Source of the DNA: Flavobacterium potami
Lineage (GTDB): Bacteria; Bacteroidota; Bacteroidia; Flavobacteriales; Flavobacteriaceae
Length of the DNA: 64,000 nucleotides
NCBI RefSeq assembly: GCF_020026915.1
Contig: NZ_JAINUY010000001.1
Location: 1,302,001-1,366,000 of the forward strand
Direction of reading: 5' to 3'
The position numbers and the translations under genes were made by a program. Below, piece by piece: positions 34,282 to 44,337 of this stretch (position 1 is the first letter of the stretch; each line of letters opens with the position of its first letter). The notes beneath the pieces were generated by a model, which saw nothing but the letters and a program-made list of their open reading frames with translations, ran no database searches and was not told the origin of the DNA.

Positions 34282-36525
34282 ATGGTTTTAAATAATAAAA
34301 ACAAATTCAAAACAGCATGTATTTTGTACATGCTGTTTTTTAGCATCAGTATTTTTGCGCAAGAACCTGTCGATTTTGTGAATCCGTTAATTGGAACTTC
34401 AAATTATGGAGCAGCATTTCCTGGGCCGATTGCACCTCGCGGAATGGCAAGTATTAGTCCGTTTAATGTGGCTGGAGTAAAAAATACTCCTATGGAAAAA
34501 GACAGTCAGTGGCTTTCTAATCCGTATGTGAATGAAAATACTTTTTTGACTGGGTTTTCTCAAGTCAATTTAAGCGGCGTTGGCTGTCCAGAATTAGGCG
34601 TTATTTTATTAATGCCAACGACTGGAAAGGTAGAAATCGATCATTTAAAATACGGTTCGACTTATTCTAATGAAGTTGCAAAAGCGGCTTATTACAGTGT
34701 AAACATCGACAAGTACAAAGTAAAAGGCGAATTCACGGCTTCAAAACGAGTTGGGATTAGCAGATTCACTTTCCCGAAAGGGCAGTCAAATATTTTATTA
34801 AATCTTGGTTTAGGTTTGACAAATGAAGAAGGTGCAATGATAAAAGTAGTGTCACCGACAGAAATTGAAGGAATGCGTTCGGTTGGTTCGTTTTGTTACA
34901 ACAGCCCAGAAGATGCTTATCCAGTTTATTTTGTGGCTCAATTTTCTAAACCTGCCGATAAATTCGGAGTTTGGAAAAAGCCTGCCAAATACAACGGTGT
35001 TGAAGCGCAATGGATGGGGTACAACGGAAAAGCCAGAATGATGGATAATACCATTAAGACCGTTGTAGGGGATAGTATTGGAAGTTATTTTACGTATAAA
35101 TTCGAAAAACAAGAAACGGTTGAAGTGAAGATCGGAATTTCGTACGTAAGTATCGAAAATGCCCGTGAAAACTTAGCAAAAGAAGTAGGTAACAGATCTT
35201 TTGACGCAATTTACAAAGAAACCTACAACGAATGGAACGAAGAATTATCTAAAATTTTGGTTGAAGGTGGTTCAAAAGATGACAATACGATTTTCTACAC
35301 GGCTTTGTATCATACACTAATCCATCCAAACACTTTAAATGATATTAACGGAGAATATCCAGTAATCAAAAGAAGTAAAATTGGTAAAACCAAAGATACT
35401 CGTTATACCGTATTTTCTTTATGGGATACGTATAGAAATGTACATCCGTTGATGTCTTTGGTTTATCCAAAACAGCAATCTGATATGGTAAAAAGTATGT
35501 TGGATATGTTTGATGAAAACGGTTGGTTACCAAAATGGGAATTGAATTCGACTGAAACTTTTACTATGGTTGGTGATCCTGCAAGTATTGTAATTACGGA
35601 TACTTACATGAGAGGAGTTCGTGATTATGATGTTAATAAAGCCTACTATGCGATGTTAAAAGGAGCAGATAATACTGAAAATAATCCGCTTCGTCCGGGA
35701 TTGAAAGATTATATCAAAAAAGGATATTTGACAACCGACAATAAAGGTCCCGTTTCTACGACTCAGGAATACAATATTTCAGATTATGCTATCTCAATTA
35801 TGGCCAATGAATTCGGAGACAAAGCGAATGTAAAACGTTTTAAAGACCGTTCATTATCCTACAGAAAATTATTCGATAAAGATCTGAATTTACTTCGTCC
35901 AAGAACTGCAAACGGAGATTGGTACGAACCTTTTGATCCTGCTTCTGGAGCTAATTTTGAAGAAAATGTTGGTTTTATCGAAGGAAATGCTTGGCAGTAT
36001 AATTTTATGGTACCGCACGACATCAAAGGATTAATGAAATTGATGGGCGGCGAAAAACCTTTTTCGGCTCAATTACAGAAAATCTTCGATATCAAACAAT
36101 TTGATATGGCAAATGAACCCGACATTGCCAATCCGTATTTATTTAATTATGTGAAAGGCGACGAGTACAAAGCTCAGGAACATGTAAAAAGACTGGTTCA
36201 GGAATATTTCAAAAATGAACCAAAAGGATTGCCAGGAAATGATGATACAGGAACCATGTCGGCTTGGCTTGTCTATTCGATGATGGGAATTTATCCGATT
36301 TCTCCGGGAGATCCAATCTACACCATTACAGCGCCAATGTTTCACAGAGTGACAATCAAATTAGATCCAAGATATTATAAAAAAGAAAGCATTGTAATTG
36401 AAAGACAACTCAATAATGGTGGAAAAATCAATTCGATTGAGTTCAACGGAAAAACACTTAACAGCTTTTTTATTTCGCACGATGATTTTGTGAATGGAAC
36501 AAAGCTTAAAGTGATTCAAAACTAA
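34282..36525 (+). CDS. GH92 alpha-mannosidase (second copy)
   Basis: 747 residues from the ATG at 34282, which has a purine-rich GAAGAAAG upstream and gives a proper signal sequence ending SIFAQ. An earlier in-frame start would overlap the fucosidase. N-terminal domain: FVNPLIGTSNYGAAFPGPI. Catalytic domain: FIEGNAWQYNFMVPHD (Glu567, predicted acid) and GNDDTGTMSAWLVYSMMG (Asp655, predicted base). Unlike the first GH92 it is not a lipoprotein and it has GNDD instead of GNED, so the two likely differ in location and linkage preference (alpha-1,2, -1,3 or -1,6). It is part of the five-gene hydrolase run. Confidence 0.93.
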   Translation: MVLNNKNKFKTACILYMLFFSISIFAQEPVDFVNPLIGTSNYGAAFPGPIAPRGMASISPFNVAGVKNTPMEKDSQWLSNPYVNENTFLTGFSQVNLSGVGCPELGVILLMPTTGKVEIDHLKYGSTYSNEVAKAAYYSVNIDKYKVKGEFTASKRVGISRFTFPKGQSNILLNLGLGLTNEEGAMIKVVSPTEIEGMRSVGSFCYNSPEDAYPVYFVAQFSKPADKFGVWKKPAKYNGVEAQWMGYNGKARMMDNTIKTVVGDSIGSYFTYKFEKQETVEVKIGISYVSIENARENLAKEVGNRSFDAIYKETYNEWNEELSKILVEGGSKDDNTIFYTALYHTLIHPNTLNDINGEYPVIKRSKIGKTKDTRYTVFSLWDTYRNVHPLMSLVYPKQQSDMVKSMLDMFDENGWLPKWELNSTETFTMVGDPASIVITDTYMRGVRDYDVNKAYYAMLKGADNTENNPLRPGLKDYIKKGYLTTDNKGPVSTTQEYNISDYAISIMANEFGDKANVKRFKDRSLSYRKLFDKDLNLLRPRTANGDWYEPFDPASGANFEENVGFIEGNAWQYNFMVPHDIKGLMKLMGGEKPFSAQLQKIFDIKQFDMANEPDIANPYLFNYVKGDEYKAQEHVKRLVQEYFKNEPKGLPGNDDTGTMSAWLVYSMMGIYPISPGDPIYTITAPMFHRVTIKLDPRYYKKESIVIERQLNNGGKINSIEFNGKTLNSFFISHDDFVNGTKLKVIQN

Positions 36526-36537
36526 ACACACACAACT

Positions 36538-39198
36538 ATGTTACAATTAAGAATGAGAAAAACAGCCATTATTTTTGTAATGGCTGTTGGTTTTTTAAAC
36601 CACGTACACGCCCAGAAAAAGTATCTGTATCAAGATGCAAAAGCACCTGTTGAAGACAGAGTAAAAGACTTGTTAAGCCATATGACACTTGAAGAAAAAG
36701 TGCGTCAGATGGATATGTATAGAGGAGATTTCTTTAAAGAAAAAGAAGATTTTGCTAAAGGTAAATCGGCTGAAAAAATAGGGAAATTAGGAATTGGAGC
36801 GATTCATGATTTGTATCCGCGTTCAGCGAAAATGATCAACGATCTTCAAACCAATGTAATCAAAGGAAACCGTTGGGGAATTCCAGCGCTGATTATGTGT
36901 GAAATGCTTCACGGATATCTGGACGAAGGAAGTACAACTTTTCCAATGAATATCGGACTTGGAGCAACTTGGGATACTTCTGTTTTAGATAAAGTAGGTA
37001 AAGTAATTGGTATGGAAGCAAGAGCGCATGGCGTTCATTTTGGCTTTGGACCGAACTTAGATTTAGGACGCGAGCCAAGATGGGGAAGAGTTGCTGAAAC
37101 TTTTGGAGAAGATGCTTTCTTAAACAGTGAAATCGGTTTGGCATTCATTAAAGGATTGCAAGGAGACGATTTAAAATCAGATCGTTCTATTATTGCTGAG
37201 CCTAAACACTTTGCAGTTCACGGTATTCCACAGGCGGGAGGAAATTCTTCTCCTATTTTGGTTGGAGAACGTTCTGCGAGAGAAGATCACTTGCCATCTT
37301 TCCAAAAAGCATTTACAAAAGGCGGTGCTTTAGGGACGATGTGTGCGTATTCTGAATTAGACGGAATTCCTTGTGCTGCAAATCATTGGTTATTGACTGA
37401 TGTTTTAAGAAACGAATGGGGTTTCAAAGGACTTGTGGTATCCGATTTGGGAGCTATTAAATACATTCAAACCACTCACAAAGTTGCTGATTCTCCAAAA
37501 GAAAGTATTAGAGAAGCAGTTTCTGCAGGTGTTGATATGCAGTTTTATGATTTTTCTAATGAATTCTGGCAAAACACGATTATTGAATTGGTAAACGAAA
37601 AGAAATTGACAATGGAAAACATCGACCGTGCAGCGGGAGCGGTTTTACGTTTGAAATTCTTATTAGGATTATTTGAAAATCCGTACACAGATAAAAACTT
37701 GATTAAAGAGCGTTTTCATACTAAAGAAAACCAAACAGTTGCTTTAGAAGCGGCTCAAAAATCAATGGTTTTATTGAAAAATGACAATAATATTTTACCA
37801 TTAAGCAAAAATCTTAAAAACATTGCGGTTATCGGACCAAATGCAAATGCTTCAAGATTGGGAGGTTATTCTCCTAAAAATAGTGTTGGAGTAACAGTTT
37901 TTGAAGGTGTTCAGCAAGTAATGGGAAAAACGGCGAATGTAGTTTATGAAGAAGGTGTGCCGCTGATTGTAAAAGGTCAGGCTATTCCATCTAAATATTT
38001 ATTCACTTCAGACGGATCTCAAAATGGATTAAAAGGAGAATATTTCAATAACAGAAATTTAGAAGGAACTCCAGCTTTAACTCGTATTGACAACCAATTA
38101 GAGTTTGACTGGCCTTGGGCTCCTGGAGATGGAGTTAACGTTGATGATTTTTCTATTCGTTGGACAGGGTATATTCAATCAGACAAATCATTTGATGGTT
38201 GGTTAGGTTTAAGTTCTGATGACGGAATCAGAATGTGGATTGACGATCAATTGGTTATCGACAACTGGACAAAAGGAGCGACAAGTATTGTAACTACTCC
38301 AAAAAATATCGAAGCAGGAAAGAAATACAAAGTCCGCATTGAAATGTGGGAAGGAGGCTGGGGAGCCAGAGCTCACTTGCGTTGGAATTTAGAAAAAGTA
38401 AACATGCAGCCAGCAATCGATGCCGCTAAAAAAGCAGATGTTGCCATTGTAGTTTTAGGAGAATCAAACGAATTAGTTGAAGAAAACAGAGACGTTGCTG
38501 ATTTGAATCTACATGGAATACAGCAAGAATTAATTGAAGCAATTCAGAAAACAGGAACTCCAGTAGTTTGCGTGTTGTTAAATGGTCGTCCGCTTTCTAC
38601 AAATTGGATTGCAGATAATATCCCAGCAGTTTTAGAAGGATGGTTCCCAGGAGAGTTTGGAGGAAGAGCTGTTGCCGATGTTTTATTTGGAGATTATAAT
38701 CCGGGTGGAAGATTGCCGATTACAGTTCCAAAATCAGTTGGGCAGTTACCTATATATTATAACCAAAAACCATCTGCAATTCATAAATATGTTGCAGAGA
38801 GCGAAAATCCATTGTATACTTTCGGTTACGGGTTGAGTTACACGAAGTTTGAATATTCAAATTTAAAGATCAGTTCAAACGAAATTAAACCAAATGGTGA
38901 ATTAAAAGTTTCTGTTGATGTAAAAAACATTGGGAATTTGGATGGAGATGAAGTTGTTCAATTATATGTAAATGATGTTTACAGTTCTGTTACAACTCCA
39001 GAAAAGACTTTAAGAGGTTTCAAAAGATTGAATATTAAAAAAGGAGAAACAAAAAATGTCGAATTTACACTTACTAAAGACGAGTTAGGTCTTTACAACA
39101 GAGAGATGAAGTTTGTTGTAGAGCCGGGTGACTTTGAGGTAATGGTTGGAGGAAATTCTACTGATTTGCTAAAAAGTAAATTCAAGGTTTCTAACTAA
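36538..39198 (+). CDS. GH3 beta-glycosidase with inserted PA14 domain
   Basis: 886-residue secreted enzyme; translation may also begin at 36553 (MRKTAIIF). The GH3 N-terminal barrel includes GFGPNLDLGREPRWGRVAETF and the predicted nucleophile Asp303 in LVVSDLGAIKYIQ. The second domain is interrupted by a PA14 module (~495-615, GLKGEYFNNRNLEG to GGWGARAHLRW), which often shapes the active site. A fibronectin-III-like domain ends the protein. GH3 includes beta-glucosidases, beta-xylosidases and beta-GlcNAcases. In this N-glycan setting a beta-1,2-xylosidase acting on plant core xylose is an attractive but unproven reading. It is the last gene of the run and is followed by a terminator. Confidence 0.92.
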   Translation: MLQLRMRKTAIIFVMAVGFLNHVHAQKKYLYQDAKAPVEDRVKDLLSHMTLEEKVRQMDMYRGDFFKEKEDFAKGKSAEKIGKLGIGAIHDLYPRSAKMINDLQTNVIKGNRWGIPALIMCEMLHGYLDEGSTTFPMNIGLGATWDTSVLDKVGKVIGMEARAHGVHFGFGPNLDLGREPRWGRVAETFGEDAFLNSEIGLAFIKGLQGDDLKSDRSIIAEPKHFAVHGIPQAGGNSSPILVGERSAREDHLPSFQKAFTKGGALGTMCAYSELDGIPCAANHWLLTDVLRNEWGFKGLVVSDLGAIKYIQTTHKVADSPKESIREAVSAGVDMQFYDFSNEFWQNTIIELVNEKKLTMENIDRAAGAVLRLKFLLGLFENPYTDKNLIKERFHTKENQTVALEAAQKSMVLLKNDNNILPLSKNLKNIAVIGPNANASRLGGYSPKNSVGVTVFEGVQQVMGKTANVVYEEGVPLIVKGQAIPSKYLFTSDGSQNGLKGEYFNNRNLEGTPALTRIDNQLEFDWPWAPGDGVNVDDFSIRWTGYIQSDKSFDGWLGLSSDDGIRMWIDDQLVIDNWTKGATSIVTTPKNIEAGKKYKVRIEMWEGGWGARAHLRWNLEKVNMQPAIDAAKKADVAIVVLGESNELVEENRDVADLNLHGIQQELIEAIQKTGTPVVCVLLNGRPLSTNWIADNIPAVLEGWFPGEFGGRAVADVLFGDYNPGGRLPITVPKSVGQLPIYYNQKPSAIHKYVAESENPLYTFGYGLSYTKFEYSNLKISSNEIKPNGELKVSVDVKNIGNLDGDEVVQLYVNDVYSSVTTPEKTLRGFKRLNIKKGETKNVEFTLTKDELGLYNREMKFVVEPGDFEVMVGGNSTDLLKSKFKVSN

Positions 39199-39256
39199 AA
39201 TCGCTTAAACACAGAATAATTTTAAGTGTTTTTTCGATAAAAAAATGAATATAATT

Positions 39257-39300
39257 AAAAAAGGCCAAAATCTATTAGATTAATAGAGTTTTGGCCTTTT
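39257..39300 (+). terminator. Strong intrinsic terminator after GH3
   Basis: A long stem with arms AAGGCCAAAATCTATTA (39261-39277) and TAATAGAGTTTTGGCCTTTT (39281-39300), 3-base loop and one bulged G, ending in T. It closes the GH20-GH35-GH29-GH92-GH3 transcript. Confidence 0.92.
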
Positions 39301-39461
39301 AAATAAGGAAGAGTTGGATTACAAATGAAAACGTTTTCTTTCAATTTTCGGGCAAACTTTTACCAACACCTTTTAAAAAATGTCATTTGTCGAAATAATG
39401 TATTGTTAACAAAACGTATTCTTAAATTTAACATGTTATTAACTCTAAAAAAACAACTAAT

Positions 39462-42400
39462 ATGATTAAAAACGTACTAAAATTACTGTTGGTCATCTGC
39501 CTTTTCGGGTTCCAAAGCCTACAAGCGCAGACCACAGTAAAAGGAACGATAACAGATGCTGCTAGCGGAATACCGATTCCTGGAGCAAATATTATTGTTA
39601 AAGGAACTAAAACAAGTGCTTCATCAGATTTTGATGGTAAATACAGCATTAGTGTTCCAAATCAATCAGCAGTTTTAGTTTTCACCTATGTAGGATCTGC
39701 TACAAAAGAAGTTGCTGTTGGATCTCAAACTACAATCAACGTAGCTTTAGGTGCAGATACGCAACAATTAGGAGAAGTAGTTGTTACCGCTCTTGGTATT
39801 AAAAGAGAGAAAAAAGCAATTACGTATTCTGCACAAAACGTTTCAGTAGACGAATTATCAGAAGCTAGATCATTAAACGTTGCCAACTCACTTTCTGGTA
39901 AAGTTGCGGGTCTTAACTTCTCTACTACTTCTAATGGTGTTGGTTCTTCTTCTAGAATTACTTTAAGAGGTAACAGATCTCTTAATGGTAACAACCAGCC
40001 TCTTTATGTTGTAGATGGTGTGCCAATTAGTAACGGAACAACAACATCTAATCCTGATATTGATACAGGAGGAACTACACAACCTGATGGTATCTCTAAC
40101 ATTAACCCAGAAGATATTGCTTCGATGACTGTTCTTAAAGGACCTTCTGCAGCAGCTCTTTATGGATCTAGAGCATCAAATGGTGTAATCGTAATTACAA
40201 CTAAATCTGGTAAATCAGGAAAAACTTCAGTTTCGTTATCATCTAACTTTATGGCTTCTTCTGCTTATAACTTGATGAATTTACAAAACGAGTATGGTCA
40301 AGGTACAAACGGAAACTATGTTTCTAACTCAAGTTCAAGCTGGGGTGCACCTTTAGACGGACGTCAGGTTTCTGCGTGGCAATTGGTTCGTAATCCAAAT
40401 TATGCTGGACCAGCTACACAAAGCTATACTGCACAGCCAAACAACGTTATTGATTTCTACAAAACAGGTTATAACTTAGCAAACACTTTGACAGTTACAA
40501 CTGGTAACGAAAAAGCACAAGGTTATTTCTCTTATACAAACACACGTGCTGAAGGTATTGTTGGAGGAAACCAAATGGACAGACATAATCTTAACTTAAG
40601 ATTGACAAGTAAAATTTCAGATAAGTTATCTTTGGATGTAAAAACAAACTACATCGTTCAGGATATCGATAACTTATTGAGAACAGGGGAAGAATCTATC
40701 GGAACGTCAGCTTATTTATTGCCTCGTAGTATTGCTTACAACGATTATAAAGATTTCGAATATTTTGATGCTGCAGGACAAAGACAAGTAAACTATTTTC
40801 TTGACGAAACTGGAGCTCCAGGTGGAAACCCATTCTGGTCTGCTTTAAGAGATGATGCTCGTACAGACAAAAGAAACAGATTTATTGGTTTAGCGTCTCT
40901 TAAATATGAGATCACAAAAACATTAAGCTTACAAGGTAGAGCTGGTTTAGACCAAATGACTAATAAAAACGTGAGAAACAGATATGCAACAAATGCATTC
41001 AATAGTAATATGGGGTCATACAGTGAATCTTATGAAACTGTTAGCGAATTAAACGTTGATGCTTTACTTTCTTACAATGAAAAATTCGGAGATTTTTCTG
41101 TTGGACTTAATGCCGGTGCCAATGCATTGCAACAAAATAGTTCAGCTTTAAATTCTGGTGGTGTATTAAGTAAAAGAAACTTCTTTGCATTGTCTAACGT
41201 TCAGACAGTTCAATCAACATCTACGGCTTCAGAGAAAAGAATCAACTCTGTTTACGGTTTTGGTCAATTGGGTTTCAGAAACTACTTATTCTTAGATGTA
41301 ACAGCTAGAAATGACTGGTCTTCTACATTACCAACAGATTATTTCTACCCATCTTTCGGTTTATCTGCTGTTCTTTCTGATATGTTTACATTACCAGAAG
41401 CAATCAGTTTTGCAAAACTTAGAGCTTCTTATGCAGAAGTTGGTAACGATACAGATCCTTATCAAACACAACAGAGATTTTCATACATCGGAGGAAATGG
41501 TGGTATGTTATACGGACAAAGTACAAAAGCTAATCCAAACTTAAAACCAGAGATTTCTTCTTCTACAGAGTTTGGTGCAGATATTAGATTCTTCAACAAC
41601 CGTTTAGGATTAGATTTTACTTATTTCAATTCATTAACTAAAAACCAAATTTTCTACATCAATACACCTGAGTCTTCAGGATTCTCTAGAGCTGTTGTAA
41701 ATGGTGGAGATATTGAAAATAAAGGTATCGAGTTAACGCTTACAGCAACTCCAATTCAAACAGAAAACTTTACTTGGGATATTACAGCGAACTACGCTTC
41801 TTACAAATCAAAAGTAAAATCTATCTATGATGGAAGAGATGAGTTAGTTCTTGGAGAAGGACGTTTAGTTAGAAGTAAAGTGGTTCAAGGTGGTGAGTAT
41901 GGAGATTTATACATTAAAGGTTTCCAAAGAGGTCTTGATGTAAACACTGGCGAAATGAAAATTCTTGTAAATAGTGCAGGTATTCCTTTGGCAACAAACG
42001 GATTTGATTTCCGCGCTGGAAACTTTAATCCAGATTGGACAGCAGGTTTCAAAAACAACTTCAAATACAAAGATTTCTCTTTAAGCTTCTTGGTTGATTT
42101 CAGAATTGGTGGTGAAGTTATTTCATACACACAAGCGAGACAAGCTGGTTTAGGGGTAAGTGATGTTACTTTAGCAGGAAGAAATGGCGGAATCGTTGTT
42201 GATGCTTGGGTTGAAACTCCTACTGGATTTACTCAAAATACAACAAGTATTACTGCTGAGCAATATTGGACAGCTATTGGACAAAGAACTCCAGTTGCAG
42301 AACCATTTATTTATGATGCTACAAACATCAGATTAAGAGAACTTGTTTTTGGTTATTCATTACCAAAACGTGTATTAGCTAATTCAGGATTTACAAGTAT

Positions 42401-42560
42401 TGACTTCTCTTTAGTGGGTAGAAACTTATTCTTCTTCTTAAACAAAGCTAAATATTTTGATCCAGAAGCAGGAGCAGGAACAGGTAACTTACAAGGTATT
42501 GAATCTTTCAACATTCCTTCAACAAGAGATTACGGAGTAAATGTTAAATTTGGATTTTAA
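39462..42560 (+). CDS. SusC/RagA-family TonB-linked outer membrane receptor
   Basis: Complete 1032-residue importer. After the signal (ending SLQAQ) comes a carboxypeptidase-regulatory-like domain (~24-100, GTITDAASGIPIPGANIIVK). The plug follows with LYVVDGVPISNGTT and MTVLKGPSAAALYGSRASNG, then the 22-strand barrel ending NVKFGF. It works with the SusD lipoprotein encoded 16 bases downstream, powered by TonB. Position after the glycosidase run points to oligosaccharide import from N-glycans. TAAATTTA at 39423-39430 with TTG 17 bases upstream could be a weak -7/-33 pair. Confidence 0.95.
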   Translation: MIKNVLKLLLVICLFGFQSLQAQTTVKGTITDAASGIPIPGANIIVKGTKTSASSDFDGKYSISVPNQSAVLVFTYVGSATKEVAVGSQTTINVALGADTQQLGEVVVTALGIKREKKAITYSAQNVSVDELSEARSLNVANSLSGKVAGLNFSTTSNGVGSSSRITLRGNRSLNGNNQPLYVVDGVPISNGTTTSNPDIDTGGTTQPDGISNINPEDIASMTVLKGPSAAALYGSRASNGVIVITTKSGKSGKTSVSLSSNFMASSAYNLMNLQNEYGQGTNGNYVSNSSSSWGAPLDGRQVSAWQLVRNPNYAGPATQSYTAQPNNVIDFYKTGYNLANTLTVTTGNEKAQGYFSYTNTRAEGIVGGNQMDRHNLNLRLTSKISDKLSLDVKTNYIVQDIDNLLRTGEESIGTSAYLLPRSIAYNDYKDFEYFDAAGQRQVNYFLDETGAPGGNPFWSALRDDARTDKRNRFIGLASLKYEITKTLSLQGRAGLDQMTNKNVRNRYATNAFNSNMGSYSESYETVSELNVDALLSYNEKFGDFSVGLNAGANALQQNSSALNSGGVLSKRNFFALSNVQTVQSTSTASEKRINSVYGFGQLGFRNYLFLDVTARNDWSSTLPTDYFYPSFGLSAVLSDMFTLPEAISFAKLRASYAEVGNDTDPYQTQQRFSYIGGNGGMLYGQSTKANPNLKPEISSSTEFGADIRFFNNRLGLDFTYFNSLTKNQIFYINTPESSGFSRAVVNGGDIENKGIELTLTATPIQTENFTWDITANYASYKSKVKSIYDGRDELVLGEGRLVRSKVVQGGEYGDLYIKGFQRGLDVNTGEMKILVNSAGIPLATNGFDFRAGNFNPDWTAGFKNNFKYKDFSLSFLVDFRIGGEVISYTQARQAGLGVSDVTLAGRNGGIVVDAWVETPTGFTQNTTSITAEQYWTAIGQRTPVAEPFIYDATNIRLRELVFGYSLPKRVLANSGFTSIDFSLVGRNLFFFLNKAKYFDPEAGAGTGNLQGIESFNIPSTRDYGVNVKFGF

Positions 42561-42576
42561 TTAAAAAAGAGACATC

Positions 42577-44169
42577 ATGAAATATAGTTTTAAAATAAAA
42601 ACATTAGGAGTTGCATTAATGGCAGTTTCGATTTTATCAAGCTGTACGGGCGACTTTGATGAAATAAACAAAGATCCTAATTCGTTGACTGAAGATCAGT
42701 TGGATGCTACATTAGCTGGTCCTGCATTTGCATCTGCATTGTACGCGGGTATTCACAACGGGTCTTACTCATCTCCAGGAGTAGACGATCAAGGTACATG
42801 GGGTATTGCAACAGGTATCTTATCTTCAACTTTTATCCATTACTTAAACTGTGGATATGGAACGGAAAGAAATGCTTTCGTTAACGGATATGAAGGTAGA
42901 GGATGGTTAAGATTTTACACCGTTGCTGCACCAGCTTTGATAAATGCTGTTAAAGCATCTGAAGGAAATGCAGAAGCATTGGCAATACTTAAAATCTGGA
43001 AAGTTTTCATGTACAACCAAATGGTTGATGCTTACGGGCCAATTCCTTACACTGAGGCAGGAAATGGTAAAGAAAGCGTTCCTTACGATAGCGTAGAATT
43101 TATTTACGAAGATTTCTTCAAATTGTTAGATGAGGCTAATGCAACATTGTCTTCAGCTTCTGTAGCTACAGTTGCTTCTCTTTCTCCAAACGATAGAGTG
43201 TATGCAGGAAGTGTTGACAAATGGAGAGTTTTTGGAAACAGTATGAGATTGCGTTTGGCAATGAGAATTTCTGATAAAGATCCTGCAAAAGCAAAAACTC
43301 AAGCGGAAGCTGCTGTAGCTGCAGGAGTGATGCAGACAAACGATCAAAACGCATTCTTTAAAGCAAGTAACATTACTCCAAACAATTTAAACATGATTGT
43401 AAACAGCTGGGGTTATGTAATGACTGCTTCTATGGAGAGTATCTTAGTAGGATACCAAGATCCACGTTTGTCAAAATGGTTTGCACCTATTAGTACAGGA
43501 ACTGGAGTATACAGAGGAAATCCAGTTGGAGGTTTAGAAGATCAATTTGGAACTACTGAATTCTCTAAATTTAATAATGATATCATGGGTAATGGTCCAG
43601 CTAATAATGTTAGCGAAACTAAAAACATCGAAATCTTTATGGCTTCTGAAAACTATTTAACTAGAGCAGAAGGAGCTTTGAATGGATGGAACATGGGCGG
43701 AGATGCTAAAACTTTGTACGAAACAGGTATTAGATTATCTCTTGCACAATGGGGAATCACAGAGGCTGCTACAGTTAATGCTTATATCAATGGGGTAACG
43801 TTACCAACACTACCAAACATTTTAACAGTATATCCAACTTTAGATTTGCAAGATATTCCAGTTAAATTACCTGTTGCTTGGTCTTCATCTGTTGCTAACC
43901 AACGTACACAAATTGCAGTTCAAAAATACTTAGCAATTTTCCCAGAATCTTGGGAAGCTTGGTCAGATTTACGTAGAAGTGATGCTAAAGTAATCTATCC
44001 AATATTAAACACAGACAACCCAGAAGCTGGTGTTGGTAAATCTCTAATGAAGAGAATCATTTATACTACAAATGAGTACTCATCAAACGAAGCAGCTGTT
44101 AAAGACGGTATCGTAAAATTAGGCGGTCCTGATTCAGGTGGAACTAGACTTTGGTGGGACACAAAATAA
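42577..44169 (+). CDS. SusD-like lipoprotein (SusD_like_2 group)
   Basis: 530-residue surface lipoprotein; the signal ends AVSILSSC with the lipidated Cys. DEINKDPNSLTEDQLDATL at the start is typical of the second SusD subgroup (SusD and RagB-like with DP.....). The helical core shows ILKIWKVFMYNQMVDAYGPIPYTEA, and ENYLTRAEGALNGWNMGG near the C-terminus. It captures the glycan for the SusC partner. It differs in subgroup from the SusD at 1103-2500, so the two receptors in this window serve different substrates. Confidence 0.93.
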   Translation: MKYSFKIKTLGVALMAVSILSSCTGDFDEINKDPNSLTEDQLDATLAGPAFASALYAGIHNGSYSSPGVDDQGTWGIATGILSSTFIHYLNCGYGTERNAFVNGYEGRGWLRFYTVAAPALINAVKASEGNAEALAILKIWKVFMYNQMVDAYGPIPYTEAGNGKESVPYDSVEFIYEDFFKLLDEANATLSSASVATVASLSPNDRVYAGSVDKWRVFGNSMRLRLAMRISDKDPAKAKTQAEAAVAAGVMQTNDQNAFFKASNITPNNLNMIVNSWGYVMTASMESILVGYQDPRLSKWFAPISTGTGVYRGNPVGGLEDQFGTTEFSKFNNDIMGNGPANNVSETKNIEIFMASENYLTRAEGALNGWNMGGDAKTLYETGIRLSLAQWGITEAATVNAYINGVTLPTLPNILTVYPTLDLQDIPVKLPVAWSSSVANQRTQIAVQKYLAIFPESWEAWSDLRRSDAKVIYPILNTDNPEAGVGKSLMKRIIYTTNEYSSNEAAVKDGIVKLGGPDSGGTRLWWDTK

Positions 44170-44214
44170 TTAATTTGGTAAAGTAAAAAATCAAACGATT
44201 GGTTACTTGAGCAG

Positions 44215-44241
44215 AAGGAGAGGTAACTCTCCTTTTGTTTT
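44215..44241 (+). terminator. Terminator between susD and the MFS permease gene
   Basis: Perfect 8-bp stem AAGGAGAG (44215-44222) / CTCTCCTT (44227-44234), loop GTAA, then TTGTTTT. It separates the susCD transcript from the permease gene, whose ATG at 44338 lies about 100 bases further on. Confidence 0.85.
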
Positions 44242-44337
44242 ATAAATATGTCAGTAATTGACATCCAAAAAAATCTATTAACAAAGATGATGTACTCCAA
44301 TTCAATCATCAAACCGAAAAAAAAACACAAAATAAAA

